Assembly (NCBI GenBank): GCA_913778205.1
Contig: CAJYUW010000044.1
Location: 1-64,000 of the forward strand
DNA: 64,000 nucleotides
Direction: 5' to 3'
DNA from: an uncultured Curtobacterium sp.
GTDB taxonomy: Bacteria; Actinomycetota; Actinomycetes; Actinomycetales; Microbacteriaceae
Positions 38,393-48,395 of this stretch are shown one piece after another. The notes under the pieces were generated by a model. The model searched no databases. It had not been told where the DNA came from and saw only the letters and a list, made by a program, of their open reading frames with translations. A program made the position numbers and the translations under genes. Within the stretch, counting starts at the first letter, position 1; every line of letters starts with the position of its first letter.

Positions 38393-39694
38393 ATGCCTGC
38401 CGAGACCCCCGCCTTCGACCTCCGGGCGGTCGTCCTGTCCGGCTTCCTCCCCGCAGCCCTGTTCGCGATCGGCGAGGGGGCGATCATCCCGATCATCCCG
38501 ATCGCCGCCGACTCCCTCGGCGCAGGGCTCGCGTTCGCCGGTTTCGTCGCGTCGCTCATCCTCGTCGGCGAGCTGATCGGCGACGTGCCGTCGGGGGTGG
38601 TCGTCGGGCGCATCGGCGAGCGGAACGCGATGATCGGCGCGGCCGGGGTCTCCGTCCTCGGCCTGCTCGTCTGCACCTGGTCGCCGAACCCCTGGGTGCT
38701 CGCCGTCGGGGTCTTCCTCGTCGGCGTCTCGACCGCCGTCTTCGCGCTCGCCCGGCACGCGTACATGACGACCGCGATCCCGGTGCACGTCCGGGCCCGC
38801 GCGCTGTCCAGCCTCGGCGGGGTCTTCCGTTTCGGCTACTTCGTCGGGCCGTTCATCGCTGCCGGGGTCGTCCACCTGACGGGCGCGACACAGAGCGCGT
38901 TCTGGATCCACATCACCTGCTGCCTGCTCGCGGCCGTCGTGCTCCTCGTCATCCGCGACCCCGCGACGGGCGCACGCGGCTTCCGGAAGCCGCACCGCGC
39001 CTCCAGGCCGACCGCGCCGGACGTGACCACAGCGACCGCCGCGACCGAGCCGCCCACCGACACCGGCGCGCAGTTCGTGCAGGACGAAGCGCACGGCCTC
39101 TTCCGCACGATCCGCACGCACCGGAGCGTGCTGCTCCGCCTCGGCAGCGGCGCCGGCCTGATCGGCGCGCTCCGCGCCGGACGGCAGGTCATCCTGCCGC
39201 TGTGGGCCGTGAGCGTCGGCCTCGACGACGCGACCGCCGCCCTCGTCATCGGCATCGCCGGGGCCGTCGACTTCGCGCTCTTCTACACGAGCGGGCAGAT
39301 CATGGACCGCTGGGGTCGGCTCGCGAGCGCGCTGCCGTGCATGCTCGGCCTGGCGGTCAGTTACTTCCTCCTCGCCTGGTCCGGGCACCTCGACACCCGG
39401 GTCGGCTGGTTCGTCGGCATCGCGATCGGGATGTCGCTCGCGAACGGCGTCGGCTCCGGCATCCTCATGACGCTCGGCGCCGACCTGGCACCACGGGACC
39501 ACCCGGCGCCGTTCCTCGGAGCGTGGCGCTTCACGGGCGACTTCGGGCAGGCCGCGGCACCCCTCGTCATCTCGGGGGTGACCGCCGTCGCGTCGATCGC
39601 GGTGGCGAGCGGGGTGATGGGTGTGCTCGGACTCGTCGGCGCCGGGGTGCTCCTGCGCTACGTCCCCCGGTACCTGCCCCGTCGGCTGCGCTGA
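38393..39694 (+). CDS. MFS transporter
   Basis: A 433-residue major facilitator with 12 hydrophobic helices. The cytoplasmic loop between helices 2 and 3 carries the MFS motif in [20 protein letters not shown], and the second half repeats it as [13 protein letters not shown]. The central loop (about residues 195-235) is charged and low-complexity and contains the encoded half-site [10 protein letters not shown] of the CCTGGAGGCGCGG palindrome. Substrate is unknown; drug efflux is common for this type. No clear ribosome binding site precedes the ATG, so it may be leaderless. Confidence 0.85.
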   Translation: MPAETPAFDLRAVVLSGFLPAALFAIGEGAIIPIIPIAADSLGAGLAFAGFVASLILVGELIGDVPSGVVVGRIGERNAMIGAAGVSVLGLLVCTWSPNPWVLAVGVFLVGVSTAVFALARHAYMTTAIPVHVRARALSSLGGVFRFGYFVGPFIAAGVVHLTGATQSAFWIHITCCLLAAVVLLVIRDPATGARGFRKPHRASRPTAPDVTTATAATEPPTDTGAQFVQDEAHGLFRTIRTHRSVLLRLGSGAGLIGALRAGRQVILPLWAVSVGLDDATAALVIGIAGAVDFALFYTSGQIMDRWGRLASALPCMLGLAVSYFLLAWSGHLDTRVGWFVGIAIGMSLANGVGSGILMTLGADLAPRDHPAPFLGAWRFTGDFGQAAAPLVISGVTAVASIAVASGVMGVLGLVGAGVLLRYVPRYLPRRLR

Positions 39695-39802
39695 CGCGCG
39701 CTGCGCTGCGCACCGTCGGTCCGTCGGCGCGTCAGTCCGTCGGTCCGTCGGTCCAGCCGTCCGGGAGGCCCGGTGCGAGTCCGCCCCGCCCGTCGCGCTC
39801 GG

Positions 39803-39808
39803 TAGACT
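39803..39808 (+). promoter_or_regulatory. Possible -10 box of tRNA-Leu
   Basis: TAGACT lies 11 bases before the tRNA, the usual position for a tRNA -10 box in actinobacteria. The -35 region is not recognisable. Confidence 0.4.
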
Positions 39809-39818
39809 GCCGCTGCTC

Positions 39819-39898
39819 GCGGGAGTGGTGGAATTGGTAGACACGCAGGATTTAGGTTCCTGTGCCCCGGCGTGAGGGTTCGAGTCCCTCCTTCCGCA
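39819..39898 (+). tRNA. tRNA-Leu (TAG anticodon)
   Basis: The acceptor GCGGGAG pairs with CTTCCGC, with A as discriminator base. The anticodon stem CAGGA/TCCTG carries loop TTTAGGT with anticodon TAG. The variable arm TGCCCCGGCGTG is long, as expected for a class II Leu tRNA, and the T-arm GGTTCGAGTCC is canonical. CCA is not encoded and must be added enzymatically. Confidence 0.95.
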
Positions 39899-39966
39899 CG
39901 ACAGACGGCACTCCGCACGACGGACGGGCCCTGCGCAGCATGGCCGGCACTCCGCACGACGGACGG
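39893..39966. repeat. Reiterated 3-prime end of tRNA-Leu
   Basis: TCCGCACGACAGACGG, which includes the last six bases of the tRNA, is followed by two near-identical copies at 39912-39927 and 39951-39966 (one base differs). This resembles the 3-prime-end reiterations seen at protein genes in this window. No integrase or attachment partner is nearby. Confidence 0.8.
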
Positions 39967-40092
39967 TTCTCCGCAGGATCCGCGCGATGTCCGGGAACTC
40001 ATACGGACGGCGGATGGGCAGGACACCCCGGGGCGGTACCCTCGACCCAGCGGGGACCTCCTCGTGTCCACGCCCGCCCGACCGGAAGAACC

Positions 40093-40785
40093 ATGCACTC
40101 CGTCGCACTCGCCCTGATCCCCTGGCTGGATCCGCAGTACATCCTCGACCACTTCGGGGCCGTCGCCGTGCTCGTCGTCTGCGCGATCATCTTCGCGGAG
40201 ACCGGCCTGCTCGTCGGCTTCATCTTCCCGGGCGACAGCCTCCTCGTCATCACCGGCCTGTTCGCCTTCGACCGCGGCGGTGCGATCGGCGGGATCCCGG
40301 TCTGGGTCGCCGCCCTGATGATCGCCGCGTCCGCGTTCCTCGGCGGTGAGCTCGGCTACTACATCGGCAAGAAGGCCGGTCCCCCGATCTTCGAGCGCAA
40401 GGAGAGCGGCCTGTTCTCCAAGGCGAACGTCGACCGCACGTACTCCTTCTTCGACCGCTTCGGCCCGCTCGCCGTGATCCTCGCCCGGTTCGTGCCGGTC
40501 GTCCGGACCTTCCTGCCGATCGCCGCGGGCGTGGGGCGGATGAACTACCGGAAGTACTCGCTCTACAACGCGGTGGGTGCGCTCGTGTGGGGTGTCGGCG
40601 TGACGTTCCTCGGGTACGTGCTCGGGTTCGTCCCGGTCGTCGGCGACCTCGTGCGCAACTACATCGACGTGATCCTGCTCCTCGCCGTGGTCGTGACGGT
40701 CGTCCCCGTGGCGCTCACCGTGCTCCGCAACCAGCGCAAGGCCAAGCGGGACGCCGAGGCCGAGACCGAGGTCGAGCGCCCGTAG
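40093..40785 (+). CDS. DedA family membrane protein
   Basis: A 230-residue DedA/VTT-domain protein with about five membrane segments. Typical motifs are FAETGLLVGFIFPGDSLL, GGELGYYIGKKAGP, the conserved FDRFGPLAVILARFVPVVRT with catalytic-type Arg residues, and PIAAGVGRMNYRKY. DedA proteins help recycle polyprenyl phosphate or phospholipids across the membrane and affect proton balance; which applies here is unknown. The ATG follows GGAAG. Confidence 0.92.
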   Translation: MHSVALALIPWLDPQYILDHFGAVAVLVVCAIIFAETGLLVGFIFPGDSLLVITGLFAFDRGGAIGGIPVWVAALMIAASAFLGGELGYYIGKKAGPPIFERKESGLFSKANVDRTYSFFDRFGPLAVILARFVPVVRTFLPIAAGVGRMNYRKYSLYNAVGALVWGVGVTFLGYVLGFVPVVGDLVRNYIDVILLLAVVVTVVPVALTVLRNQRKAKRDAEAETEVERP

Positions 40786-40852
40786 CGCCAACGGCCGCAG
40801 CCGCGCGCACGTCGGCGCACGCGCGTTCGCGTCCGCGCGCGACTTCGCGTTG

Positions 40853-40912
40853 GCACAACCAAAGACGCTCCGCACCACGTCATCCCGTGGTGCGGAGCGT
40901 CTTTGGTTGTGC
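40853..40912. terminator. Perfect 27-bp bidirectional terminator
   Basis: Positions 40853-40879 pair without a mismatch with 40886-40912 across the loop TCATCC. The stem begins GCACAACCAAAGACG and closes CACCACG, so each strand ends with a T-rich CTTTGGTTGTGC. It lies between convergent dedA-type and rdgB genes and should stop transcription from both sides. It is the clearest intrinsic terminator in the window. Confidence 0.9.
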
Positions 40913-40980
40913 GGCAGCATCCGGCGCCGGCCGCCCGACGACCTCGACGCTGGGCGCCCCGCGGTGCCTCGCAGCGCCTC

Positions 40981-41577
40981 CTACTCGGCGCTGCAGTACT
41001 CCCGCACGATCGGCGCGATCCCCCGGAACGCCTTCGACCGGTGGCTCAGGGCGTTCTTCTCGTCGCGGGTGAGCTCCGCCGAGGTCCGGTCGGCGTCGTC
41101 GGGCCGGAACACCGGGTCGTAGCCGTGTCCACCGGTTCCGATCGGCTCCGTCGTGACCTCACCGTTCCACACCGCCTCGAACACGTGCTCGGTGCCGTCC
41201 GGCGTGACGAACGCTGCGGCGCACACGAACGCGGCGGTGCGCTCGACGACGCCCTCGAGGTTCCGCAGCAGCAGCGCGATGTTGTCCGCGTCGACCCGGG
41301 TGCCCGCGTACCGGGCCGAGTGGATGCCCGGCGCACCGTCGAGCGCGTCGACCGCGATGCCGGAGTCGTCGGCGAGCGCCGGGAGCCCGGTGTGCTCGAC
41401 CGCGGCCCGCGCCTTGATGAGGGCGTTCGCGGCGTAGGAGTCGCCGTCCTCGACGGGCTCCGGGCCGTCGTACCCGACGAGCTCGACGCCGTCCCCGAGG
41501 GCGTCGCCGAGGATGTCCCGGAGCTCGACGAGCTTGCCGGCGTTGTGACTGGCGAGGACGACGCGCCGCTCGGTCAC
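40981..41577 (-). CDS. rdgB: dITP/XTP pyrophosphatase
   Basis: A 198-residue RdgB/HAM1 protein that hydrolyses dITP and XTP to keep non-canonical purines out of DNA. Family motifs are [14 protein letters not shown] at the N-terminus, [38 protein letters not shown] and LSHRSKAFR. The GTG start overlaps the rph stop (GTGA), making it the last gene of the murI-rph-rdgB operon. Confidence 0.96.
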   Translation of the reverse strand: MTERRVVLASHNAGKLVELRDILGDALGDGVELVGYDGPEPVEDGDSYAANALIKARAAVEHTGLPALADDSGIAVDALDGAPGIHSARYAGTRVDADNIALLLRNLEGVVERTAAFVCAAAFVTPDGTEHVFEAVWNGEVTTEPIGTGGHGYDPVFRPDDADRTSAELTRDEKNALSHRSKAFRGIAPIVREYCSAE

Positions 41578-42308
41578 GAGGACTGCCCCAGCACCTCGCG
41601 CTGGATCGCCGCGAGCGAGGCGTTGCCCGCGAGACCCAGGTCGAGCAGCGTGTTCAGCTCGTCGCGGTCGAACGGCGCGTGCTCGGCCGTGCCCTGGACC
41701 TCGATGAACTTGCCGGACCCGGTGGTCACGATGTTCATGTCGGTGTCGGCCGCCGAGTCCTCGGTGTAGGCGAGGTCGAGCATCGGCTCCCCCTTGACGA
41801 TCCCGACCGAGATCGCCTGCACGCTGTCGAGCAGCGGAGTCGCCTTCTTCCCGACGAAACCGCGCTCGCGGCCCCACTCGATCGCGTCGACCATCGCGAC
41901 GTAGGCGCCCGTGATCGATGCCGTGCGCGTGCCGCCGTCGGCCTGGAGCACGTCGCAGTCGATCACGAGGGTGTTCTCGCCGAGCCCCTTGGTGTCGACG
42001 ACCGCACGGAGCGAGCGTCCGATCAGCCGCGAGATCTCGTGCGTCCGTCCCCCGACGCGGCCCTTGATCGACTCGCGCTGCATGCGCTCGTTCGTCGAGC
42101 GGGGCAGCATCGAGTACTCCGCCGTGACCCAGCCGGTGCCCTTGCCCGCGAGCCAGCGCGGGACCCCGTTCGTGAAGCTCGCGGTGCACAGCACCCTGGT
42201 GTTCCCGAACGAGATGAGCGCGCTGCCCTCGGCCTGCGTGCTCCACCCCCGCTCGATCGTGACGGGACGGTGGTCGGTCGCGGTGCGGCCGTCGATGCGG
42301 GTGCTCAT
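41574..42308 (-). CDS. rph: Ribonuclease PH
   Basis: A 244-residue RNase PH, the phosphorolytic 3-prime exoribonuclease that matures tRNA ends. Motifs include [46 protein letters not shown]-type [14 protein letters not shown], and the metal and phosphate-site block [20 protein letters not shown]. The ATG overlaps the murI stop. Confidence 0.97.
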   Translation of the reverse strand: MSTRIDGRTATDHRPVTIERGWSTQAEGSALISFGNTRVLCTASFTNGVPRWLAGKGTGWVTAEYSMLPRSTNERMQRESIKGRVGGRTHEISRLIGRSLRAVVDTKGLGENTLVIDCDVLQADGGTRTASITGAYVAMVDAIEWGRERGFVGKKATPLLDSVQAISVGIVKGEPMLDLAYTEDSAADTDMNIVTTGSGKFIEVQGTAEHAPFDRDELNTLLDLGLAGNASLAAIQREVLGQSS

Positions 42309-43150
42309 GGCGTCCTTTCGGTGTGGGGCAGCAGGATCGCCCCGGTCTGGAGGTGTCCGACGCTCGAGACCTCGGGGCCGAGGAAGCGTCGGGCGAGTCG
42401 GATGAAGCCGTTCTTGTCGTCGCCGGTCGCCTCGAACGCGTACGTCGGCGGCTCCGGCGTCGTCCGCTCGAGACCGTGCTCGACGAGCCGTCGGTAGACG
42501 TCGTTGGCGGTCTCCTCGGCGCTCGACACGAGGGTCACATCCGGCCCCATCACGTACTGGATCGCGGCGGACATGAGCGGGTAGTGGGTGCAGCCGAGGA
42601 CGAGCGTGTCGACGTCGGCGTCCCGGATCGGCGCGAGGTACTGGTCGGCGACGGCGCGGAGCGCGGGCGACGACGTGTCCCCGGCCTCGACGAACTCGAC
42701 GAACCGCGGGCAGGCGGCGAGCGACAGGGTGACGTCCGCGGCGACGGCGAAGGCGTCCTCGTACGCGCGGGAGGCGATCGTGCCGACCGTGCCGATCACG
42801 CCGATGCGGCCGGTCCGGGTCTGCTTGACGGCGGCACGGGCAGCGGGCTGGATGACCTCGACGACCGGGATGCCGTACGCCTGCTCGTACCGTTCCCGGG
42901 CGTCGCGGAGCACGGCCGACGAGGCGGTGTTGCACGCGATCACGAGCGCCTTGACGCCCTGTTCGACGAGGTCGTCCATCACCTCGAGCGCGTACCGACG
43001 CACGTCCGCGATGCGCTTCGGGCCGTACGGCGAGTGCACGGTGTCCCCGACGTACCGGATGCTCTCCCGCGGCAGCTGGTCGATGATCGCCCGCGCCACC
43101 GTGAGCCCGCCGACGCCGCTGTCGAAGACTCCGATCGGTGCATCCGTCAC
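42305..43150 (-). CDS. murI: Glutamate racemase
   Basis: A 281-residue MurI that makes D-glutamate for peptidoglycan. The N-terminus [18 protein letters not shown] and the two catalytic Cys regions, [12 protein letters not shown] and LGCTHYPLM, are present, with [18 protein letters not shown]. The start could be the GTG at 43150 or another GTG two codons upstream. It leads the murI-rph-rdgB operon and is divergent from the nicotinate phosphoribosyltransferase gene. The 170-base gap holds small CCCCGCCGCAGCG repeats. Confidence 0.96.
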   Translation of the reverse strand: MTDAPIGVFDSGVGGLTVARAIIDQLPRESIRYVGDTVHSPYGPKRIADVRRYALEVMDDLVEQGVKALVIACNTASSAVLRDARERYEQAYGIPVVEVIQPAARAAVKQTRTGRIGVIGTVGTIASRAYEDAFAVAADVTLSLAACPRFVEFVEAGDTSSPALRAVADQYLAPIRDADVDTLVLGCTHYPLMSAAIQYVMGPDVTLVSSAEETANDVYRRLVEHGLERTTPEPPTYAFEATGDDKNGFIRLARRFLGPEVSSVGHLQTGAILLPHTERTP

Positions 43151-43327
43151 GGTCACCAGCGTACCGACCGCACGACGCGACCCGACCGCTCGACGCGACC
43201 CGGGCCTCCCGGCCGGACATTGCCGGAGCGTCGCGCCCGCCGCAGCCCCGCGCCCCGCCGCAGCGCCGAACCCCGCCGCAGCGTCGCGGCCTGCCGGAGC
43301 ACCTGGCCCTGCCGTAGTGTCGGGGAG

Positions 43328-44617
43328 GTGACCAGCGCGCTCCTCACGGACCAGTACGAACTCACGATGGTGGACGCCGCCCTGAAGGACGGCACCGCCG
43401 ACCGGCGGTGCGTCTTCGAGGTGTTCGCCCGCCGACTGCCGGACGGACGCCGCTACGGCGTCGCGGCCGGGCTCGGCCGGTTCCTCACGGCGCTCGGCGA
43501 CTTCCGGTTCGGCGACGAGGAGATCGGCTTCCTCCGCGACCGCGGCGTCATCGACGCCGGCACCGCCACGTGGCTCGCCGACTACCGGTTCACCGGGAAC
43601 GTCCGCGCGTACCGCGAGGGCGAGGTCTTCTTCCCGAACTCCCCCGTCCTCCAGGTCGAGGGCACCTTCGCCGAGGCGGTCGTCCTCGAGACCCTCGCGC
43701 TGAGCATCTTCAACGCCGACTCCGCGATCGCGAGCGCCGCCGCGCGCATGGTGTCCGCCGCCGACCACCGCCCCCTCGCCGAGATGGGCTCCCGGCGCAC
43801 GGGCGAGTGGAACGCGGTCGCCGCCGCCCGCGCCGCCTACATCGCCGGGTTCGGTGCGACGAGCAACCTCGAGGCCGGTCGCACGTGGGGCATCCCGACG
43901 ATGGGCACCGCCGCGCACGCCTTCACGCTGCTGCACGACTCGGAGGAAGCGGCGTTCCGGTCGCAGATCGACGCCCTCGGCACCGGCACGACCCTGCTCG
44001 TCGACACCTACGACATCGAGGCCGCGGTGGAGACCGCCGTCCGCCTCACCGACGGGAAGCTCGGCGCGGTGCGCATCGACTCCGGCGACCTGCCGTCGGT
44101 CGTCGCGGCGGTCCGGGCGCAGCTCGACCGCCTCGGCGCCACCGGAACGCGGATCACGGTCACGAACGACCTCGACGAGTACACCATCGCCGCGCTCCGG
44201 GCCGCCCCGGTGGACTCCTACGGGGTCGGCACGTCGGTCGTGTCCGGGTCCGGGCACCCGGCGGCCGGCATGGTGTTCAAGCTCGTGGCCCACCGGGACG
44301 CCGCCGACGAGGCGTGGGTGCCGGTCGCGAAGAAGTCCGCCGACAAGGCCTCGACCGGCGGCCGGAAGGAGGCCGGGCGGCGCCTGCGGAACGGCATCGC
44401 GACCGCCGAGGTCGTCCTCACCCAGGGCGCCGTCGGGCCGGACGAGCGCCCGCTGCTCGTCCCCGTGGTGACCGAGGGCGAGATCGACCCCGCGTTCCTC
44501 GGCAGTACGGGGGTCGAGGCCGCCCGCCGCCACCACACGATGGCGAAGGCCGAGCTGCCCGTCGACGCATCACGCATCGGTCGGGGCGACCCGGCCATCC
44601 CCACGCTCGTCATCTGA
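43328..44617 (+). CDS. pncB: Nicotinate phosphoribosyltransferase
   Basis: A 429-residue nicotinate phosphoribosyltransferase that makes nicotinate mononucleotide for NAD salvage. Conserved features are TDQYELTM at the N-terminus, [20 protein letters not shown], the phosphorylated-His region [31 protein letters not shown] and [24 protein letters not shown] start at 43328 gives the expected N-terminus. GGGGAG abuts it too closely for normal use, and TAGTGT at 43315-43320 would place the transcript start at the GTG, so a leaderless message is likely. Confidence 0.94.
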   Translation: MTSALLTDQYELTMVDAALKDGTADRRCVFEVFARRLPDGRRYGVAAGLGRFLTALGDFRFGDEEIGFLRDRGVIDAGTATWLADYRFTGNVRAYREGEVFFPNSPVLQVEGTFAEAVVLETLALSIFNADSAIASAAARMVSAADHRPLAEMGSRRTGEWNAVAAARAAYIAGFGATSNLEAGRTWGIPTMGTAAHAFTLLHDSEEAAFRSQIDALGTGTTLLVDTYDIEAAVETAVRLTDGKLGAVRIDSGDLPSVVAAVRAQLDRLGATGTRITVTNDLDEYTIAALRAAPVDSYGVGTSVVSGSGHPAAGMVFKLVAHRDAADEAWVPVAKKSADKASTGGRKEAGRRLRNGIATAEVVLTQGAVGPDERPLLVPVVTEGEIDPAFLGSTGVEAARRHHTMAKAELPVDASRIGRGDPAIPTLVI

Positions 44618-44642
44618 GCGTGTCACCCGCACGTCGGCGGCG

Positions 44643-44903
44643 TCACTCCGCCTTCATGCGCTCGTAGATCTTCTTGCAGTCGGGGCAGACCGGGAACTTC
44701 TCCGGGTCGCGCCCGGGGATCCACTTCTTCCCGCAGAGCGCCTTGACGGGCTTGCCGCTGAGCGCCGACTCGAGGATCTTGTCCTTCTTCACGTAGTGCG
44801 AGAACCGCTCGTGATCACCGGGCTCGATCGCCTCGTCCTCGAGGAGCTTCTCGAGCTCGCGGTCCATCACGTCGAGGCCGCCACCGGGTTCCGTCATGCT
44901 CAT
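44643..44903 (-). CDS. DUF3039 family protein
   Basis: An 86-residue DUF3039 protein, a small family restricted to actinobacteria. It has DRELEKLLEDEAIEPGDHER, HYVKKDKI, ALCGKKWIPGRDPEKFPVCP and a final CPDCKKIYERM. The Cys residues (CGKKW and CPDC) suggest a zinc ribbon, so nucleic acid or protein binding is possible. Function is unknown. An internal ATG at 44897 is an alternative start. It is convergent with pncB, 25 bases away. Confidence 0.9.
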   Translation of the reverse strand: MSMTEPGGGLDVMDRELEKLLEDEAIEPGDHERFSHYVKKDKILESALSGKPVKALCGKKWIPGRDPEKFPVCPDCKKIYERMKAE

Positions 44904-45224
44904 GCGTCCAGGGTACGACGCGCACGGCCGGGTGGCGACGGCCGGGAGGCGCGGTGCGGGCCCGCCACGGGCCTCCCGGCCAGCGAGGTGGCGACGATCG
45001 GGAGGCGCGGTACCGGCCCGCCACGGGCCTCCCGGATGCTCCGGTGGCGGCGATGCGCCGGCGGCGACACGACGGTCGGTCAGAGGGACGGATCGGACGG
45101 CCGGATGGCCGCGCCCCGCCGGACGGTGCAACGACGACGGTGGGTGACGAGCCGCTCGGCGCGGCACACGGCTGCGACGCGCGCCGCTCCGCGGACCGTA
45201 CGCCGTCGAGGCGCGCGGACGCGG
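44904..45224. repeat. Intergenic GGGAGGC palindrome pair
   Basis: A 321-base region without a gene. Two successive units, about 44935-44988 and 44990-45046, each read GG-GACG-CGGGAGGCGCGGT, a short spacer, then CCCGCCACGGGCCTCCCGG, forming tandem hairpins. Beyond 45050 I see only GC-rich sequence with a CGACGACGGTGGGTGACGAG patch and nothing gene-like. Confidence 0.7.
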
Positions 45225-46796
45225 TCAGTTGCGCTGCGCTGCAGCGAGGAGGTCCGGACCCCGTCGGTCGAACGCACGCCCGCCGACCACGACACCCGCG
45301 ACCAGGACGACCACGCCGACCACGGCACCGACGACCAGCGTCGCGGTCGCCCACGGCTCCGCGCCGTCGCGGAACGCCAGCACGGCGAGCCACACGGCCG
45401 GCACCGAGCAGAGCACGGTCCCGAGCACCATCACCGACTGCGCGACCGTCGCCGTGACGCCCGCGGCCTGCGGCTGCTGGAAGGGGTGGTCGCCGGGACG
45501 CACCGTCGGGTACGGCAGCAGCACCGAGACGACGCTCGACAGCCCGAGTCCGGACAGCAGCGCCGATGCGCCGATGCCGATCAGCACCGGGAACGCGGTC
45601 CAGTCGCCGAAGAGCCGCGCGGAGACCGCGGCCCCGGCGACGAGGAGGGGCACCCCGACGACGAGGAGCGGCACGACCCGGCCGAGCCGGTCGCTCCACC
45701 CCGGAGCCCCCGACGCGACGTGCAGCCACACGGCGGTGTTGTCGTAGGAGACGTCGTTGTGCGGCAGGAAGCCGGCGATGAGGGCCATCAGCGGCAGGGG
45801 CACGAGCGCCGTCCAGTGCCACGGGACCCCGGCGACCCCGAGCGGGACCACGACGATCGGCACGAAGACGAGCACGAGGTAGGACGTCCGGTAGCGGGGG
45901 TCGCGACCCCAGTACGTCAGCGCCCGCGCGGCGACGGCAGCGACGGGCGCGGAACCGAGGCGGTCGAACCAGCCGAGGCCGCGGTACCGACGACTGCGCC
46001 GCCGAGGCTCGGCGGTCTCCAGCGCGTGCCCGACCTGCGCCCACCAGGCCCAGCCGAGGAGGGCGACCGTGACCAGTGCCACCAGGAGCTGGAGCACACC
46101 GGTGCCGACGTCACCGACCGCGACGTCCGCCGGGACGGCCCAGGCGGCACCCCACGGCGTCCACCCGGCGATGCCCGCGACGCGCTGCGTCTCGGCTCCC
46201 GCCGGGTCGATCCAGCCGCTGCCCAGCAGGAGCGAGACGGTGGGGACGGCGAGGGCGACGATCACGAGCGCGACGAGCCAGCCGGCGTCACGCGTCCGGT
46301 GCTGCCCGATCAGGCGCGAGCCCGCCGTGCCCGCGACGCGGACGAGCAGTGCGCACGTCGCGATGGCGAGCAGTCCGCCGACCACGCCGAGGACGGCCGT
46401 CCCACCGCCGCGCATCCACGTGACGGACTGCCCGACGGCGACGATCGCGACCGCGACCACGGGCACGCCCACCAGCCCGGCGACGAGGAGCCCGACCGCG
46501 AGGTCCTTCCGGCCGATCCCGAACACGGTGAACCGCCGCGGGTCGAACTGGTCCGCGTGCCCCGCGACGAGCGGGACGACGGTGAAGCCGAACGTGACGA
46601 GGGTGCCGACCGGGACGATGATCGCGCGTGCCGATCCGGCGTCGACCGTGCGGAGGCCCGCGGCGACGACGGCGATCGCCACCGCGGCGACGAGTCCGAC
46701 GAGGCTGGCGAGGACGACCAGGACGGAGCGACGGGCACTCCCCCGGACCGCGCCCGCGAGCACGTCGACCCTCAGCCGGAGAAGCTGTGCAACCAT
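45225..46796 (-). CDS. ABC transporter membrane protein
   Basis: A 523-residue polytopic protein with roughly 12 hydrophobic segments, consistent with a fused or large ABC-2-like permease. Hydrophobic stretches include SVLVVLASLVGLVAAVAIAV and YLVLVFVPIVVVPLGVAGV; a loop reads FLPHNDVSYDNTAVWLHVAS. Its start lies 25 bases inside the 3-prime end of the ATPase gene, so it is co-translated with it. The substrate cannot be read from sequence. Confidence 0.85.
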   Translation of the reverse strand: MVAQLLRLRVDVLAGAVRGSARRSVLVVLASLVGLVAAVAIAVVAAGLRTVDAGSARAIIVPVGTLVTFGFTVVPLVAGHADQFDPRRFTVFGIGRKDLAVGLLVAGLVGVPVVAVAIVAVGQSVTWMRGGGTAVLGVVGGLLAIATCALLVRVAGTAGSRLIGQHRTRDAGWLVALVIVALAVPTVSLLLGSGWIDPAGAETQRVAGIAGWTPWGAAWAVPADVAVGDVGTGVLQLLVALVTVALLGWAWWAQVGHALETAEPRRRSRRYRGLGWFDRLGSAPVAAVAARALTYWGRDPRYRTSYLVLVFVPIVVVPLGVAGVPWHWTALVPLPLMALIAGFLPHNDVSYDNTAVWLHVASGAPGWSDRLGRVVPLLVVGVPLLVAGAAVSARLFGDWTAFPVLIGIGASALLSGLGLSSVVSVLLPYPTVRPGDHPFQQPQAAGVTATVAQSVMVLGTVLCSVPAVWLAVLAFRDGAEPWATATLVVGAVVGVVVLVAGVVVGGRAFDRRGPDLLAAAQRN

Positions 46797-48073
46797 TCCA
46801 TGCTCTCTGCCACGACGCGGCCGCCCGCGAGCTCGACGAACTTGTCCTCGAGGCTCTTGCGCCCACGGACCTGCGCCATCGTCCCCGAGGCGAGGACCTT
46901 GCCGCCGACGATGATCGCGACGGAGTCGCACGTCCGCTGCACCAGCTCCATCGAGTGGCTGGAGAGCACGACCGTGCCCCCGCCCGCGGTGTACCGGCGC
47001 AGGATCTCGGTGATCGTCGCGGAGCTGACCGGGTCCACCGACTCGAACGGTTCGTCGAGGACGAGGACCCGCGGAGAGTGGATGAGCGTCGCGGCGAGGG
47101 CGATCTTCTTCGCCATGCCCACCGAGTAGTCCGCGACCTGGCGCCCGAGCGCCTCGCCGAGACCGAACGCCTCGGCGAGGTCGGCGCTGCGGTCGCGCGC
47201 GGTGGCGCCGTCGAGGCCGCGGAGCGTGGCGGAGTAGTAGAGCAGCTGGGCGCCGGTCAGGCGGTCGAACAGCCGCAGCCGGTCGGGCAGGACGCCGAGG
47301 CTGCGCTTGGCCGCGGTCGGGTCGGCCCAGACGTCGTGGTCGAGCACGGTGACGGTGCCGGCGTCCGGACGCAGCAGGCCGGTGACCATCGAGAGCGTCG
47401 TCGTCTTGCCCGCTCCGTTCGGACCGACGACGCCGAAGATCGAGCCCTGCCGGATCTCGAGGTCGACCTCGTCCACCGCGAGCGTCTGGCCGTACCGCTT
47501 GACGAGCCCTTCGGCGCGGAGCACCACGGGCTGCTTCGGGGCCTGCTTCGTGGCCTGCGGCCGCTTCGCGTTCGCGCGGGGGGCCCGCTTCTCCTGGCGG
47601 TCGGCCCGGTCGGACGAAGCCGTGGTGACCGCCGGTTCCGCAGCTGCGGGACCGGCCGCTGCCGACTGCGCCGGGGCGCCCTTCGCCGGTGCGCCGGCCG
47701 GGCGCTTCACGCGACCCTTCGTGCGCTGCTTCGCCGGACGTGCGCTCGACGTGGTCCGGTCGGCGGCGGGTGCAGCCGGACCGACGGCCCCGTCAGTGCC
47801 CGTCCGGGCGCCGCTCGCCGGGTCGGCGCTCCGGTCGGCGCTCGTCCGGTCTGCGCTCGTCCGCGTGTCGGACGCGGTACCGCGCGTGTCGACGTCCTCC
47901 GTCGCGGTGTCGCCCGCGACCGTCCGGGCGTCGATCGTCGTCGTGTCGTCGGTCATCTCGTCACCAGCGGGCGCATCGAGCGCATCCCCGTCCCCCATGT
48001 CGTCCCCGGCCTCGGTCAGCCAGGCAGCGTCGGACGTCGCGTACACGTCCTCGTCGTCTGCTCCTGCGGCCAT
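46772..48073 (-). CDS. ABC ATPase with long disordered N-terminus
   Basis: A 433-residue protein. Residues 183-433 are a normal exporter-type ATPase: Walker A GPNGAGKTTT (217-226), signature YSVGMAKKIALAATL in place of the usual SGG form, Walker B PRVLVLDEPFESVDP, and switch His in VLSSHSMELVQRTC. Residues 1-182 are unlike ABC proteins: first acidic and Thr/Asp-rich, then basic and Lys/Arg/Ala/Pro-rich. Translation could begin later, for example at the ATG at 47956, but that still leaves a long tail. TACGGT 12 bases before the first ATG would give a leaderless transcript. Confidence 0.87.
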   Translation of the reverse strand: MAAGADDEDVYATSDAAWLTEAGDDMGDGDALDAPAGDEMTDDTTTIDARTVAGDTATEDVDTRGTASDTRTSADRTSADRSADPASGARTGTDGAVGPAAPAADRTTSSARPAKQRTKGRVKRPAGAPAKGAPAQSAAAGPAAAEPAVTTASSDRADRQEKRAPRANAKRPQATKQAPKQPVVLRAEGLVKRYGQTLAVDEVDLEIRQGSIFGVVGPNGAGKTTTLSMVTGLLRPDAGTVTVLDHDVWADPTAAKRSLGVLPDRLRLFDRLTGAQLLYYSATLRGLDGATARDRSADLAEAFGLGEALGRQVADYSVGMAKKIALAATLIHSPRVLVLDEPFESVDPVSSATITEILRRYTAGGGTVVLSSHSMELVQRTCDSVAIIVGGKVLASGTMAQVRGRKSLEDKFVELAGGRVVAESMEWLHSFSG

Positions 48074-48395
48074 CGCTCAACCGTACCAACGGCGCGACGA
48101 CCGGAGGCGACCGTGACCGGACCGTCACCGAGTCCACGGGGCGCGGGTCACGAATCGAGAACGAAGCGCGCGCGGGTGTACCCCGAACGGGCTCGCGTTC
48201 CGTATCATTCACCAGGACACGCCGCAGTGTTCACCACTTGGAAACCCGCTCGGGTGACCGACGTGATGCAGCCCACGCCAGGACGTCCATCCGGGAAGCG
48301 CAGGGCTCACGGCGGATCCGGACCTTGCGGGAGCAGACTCGACCAGGCCCGCCCGTGCCCCACCGGCGCGCGGGCGGACACCAGAAGGGACCAGC
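48074..48395. other. Divergent promoter region
   Basis: A 322-base gap between the divergent ABC ATPase and cell-wall cluster genes. TATCAT at 48203-48208 is a plausible -10 box for the wall cluster, giving a leader of about 180 bases, but the -35 region is not convincing. I see no riboswitch-like folding that I can defend. AAGGGA before 48396 is the ribosome binding site of the first gene. Confidence 0.45.

Noticed and set aside
39819-39966. tRNA-Leu as an attachment site of an integrated element
   Set aside because: The repeats of the tRNA end lie within 70 bases of each other, with no integrase or foreign genes between or around them.
48074-48395. Riboswitch or leader peptide before the wall cluster
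   Set aside because: I could not find a conserved aptamer pattern, a short ORF with a regulatory run of codons, or a terminator/antiterminator pair.
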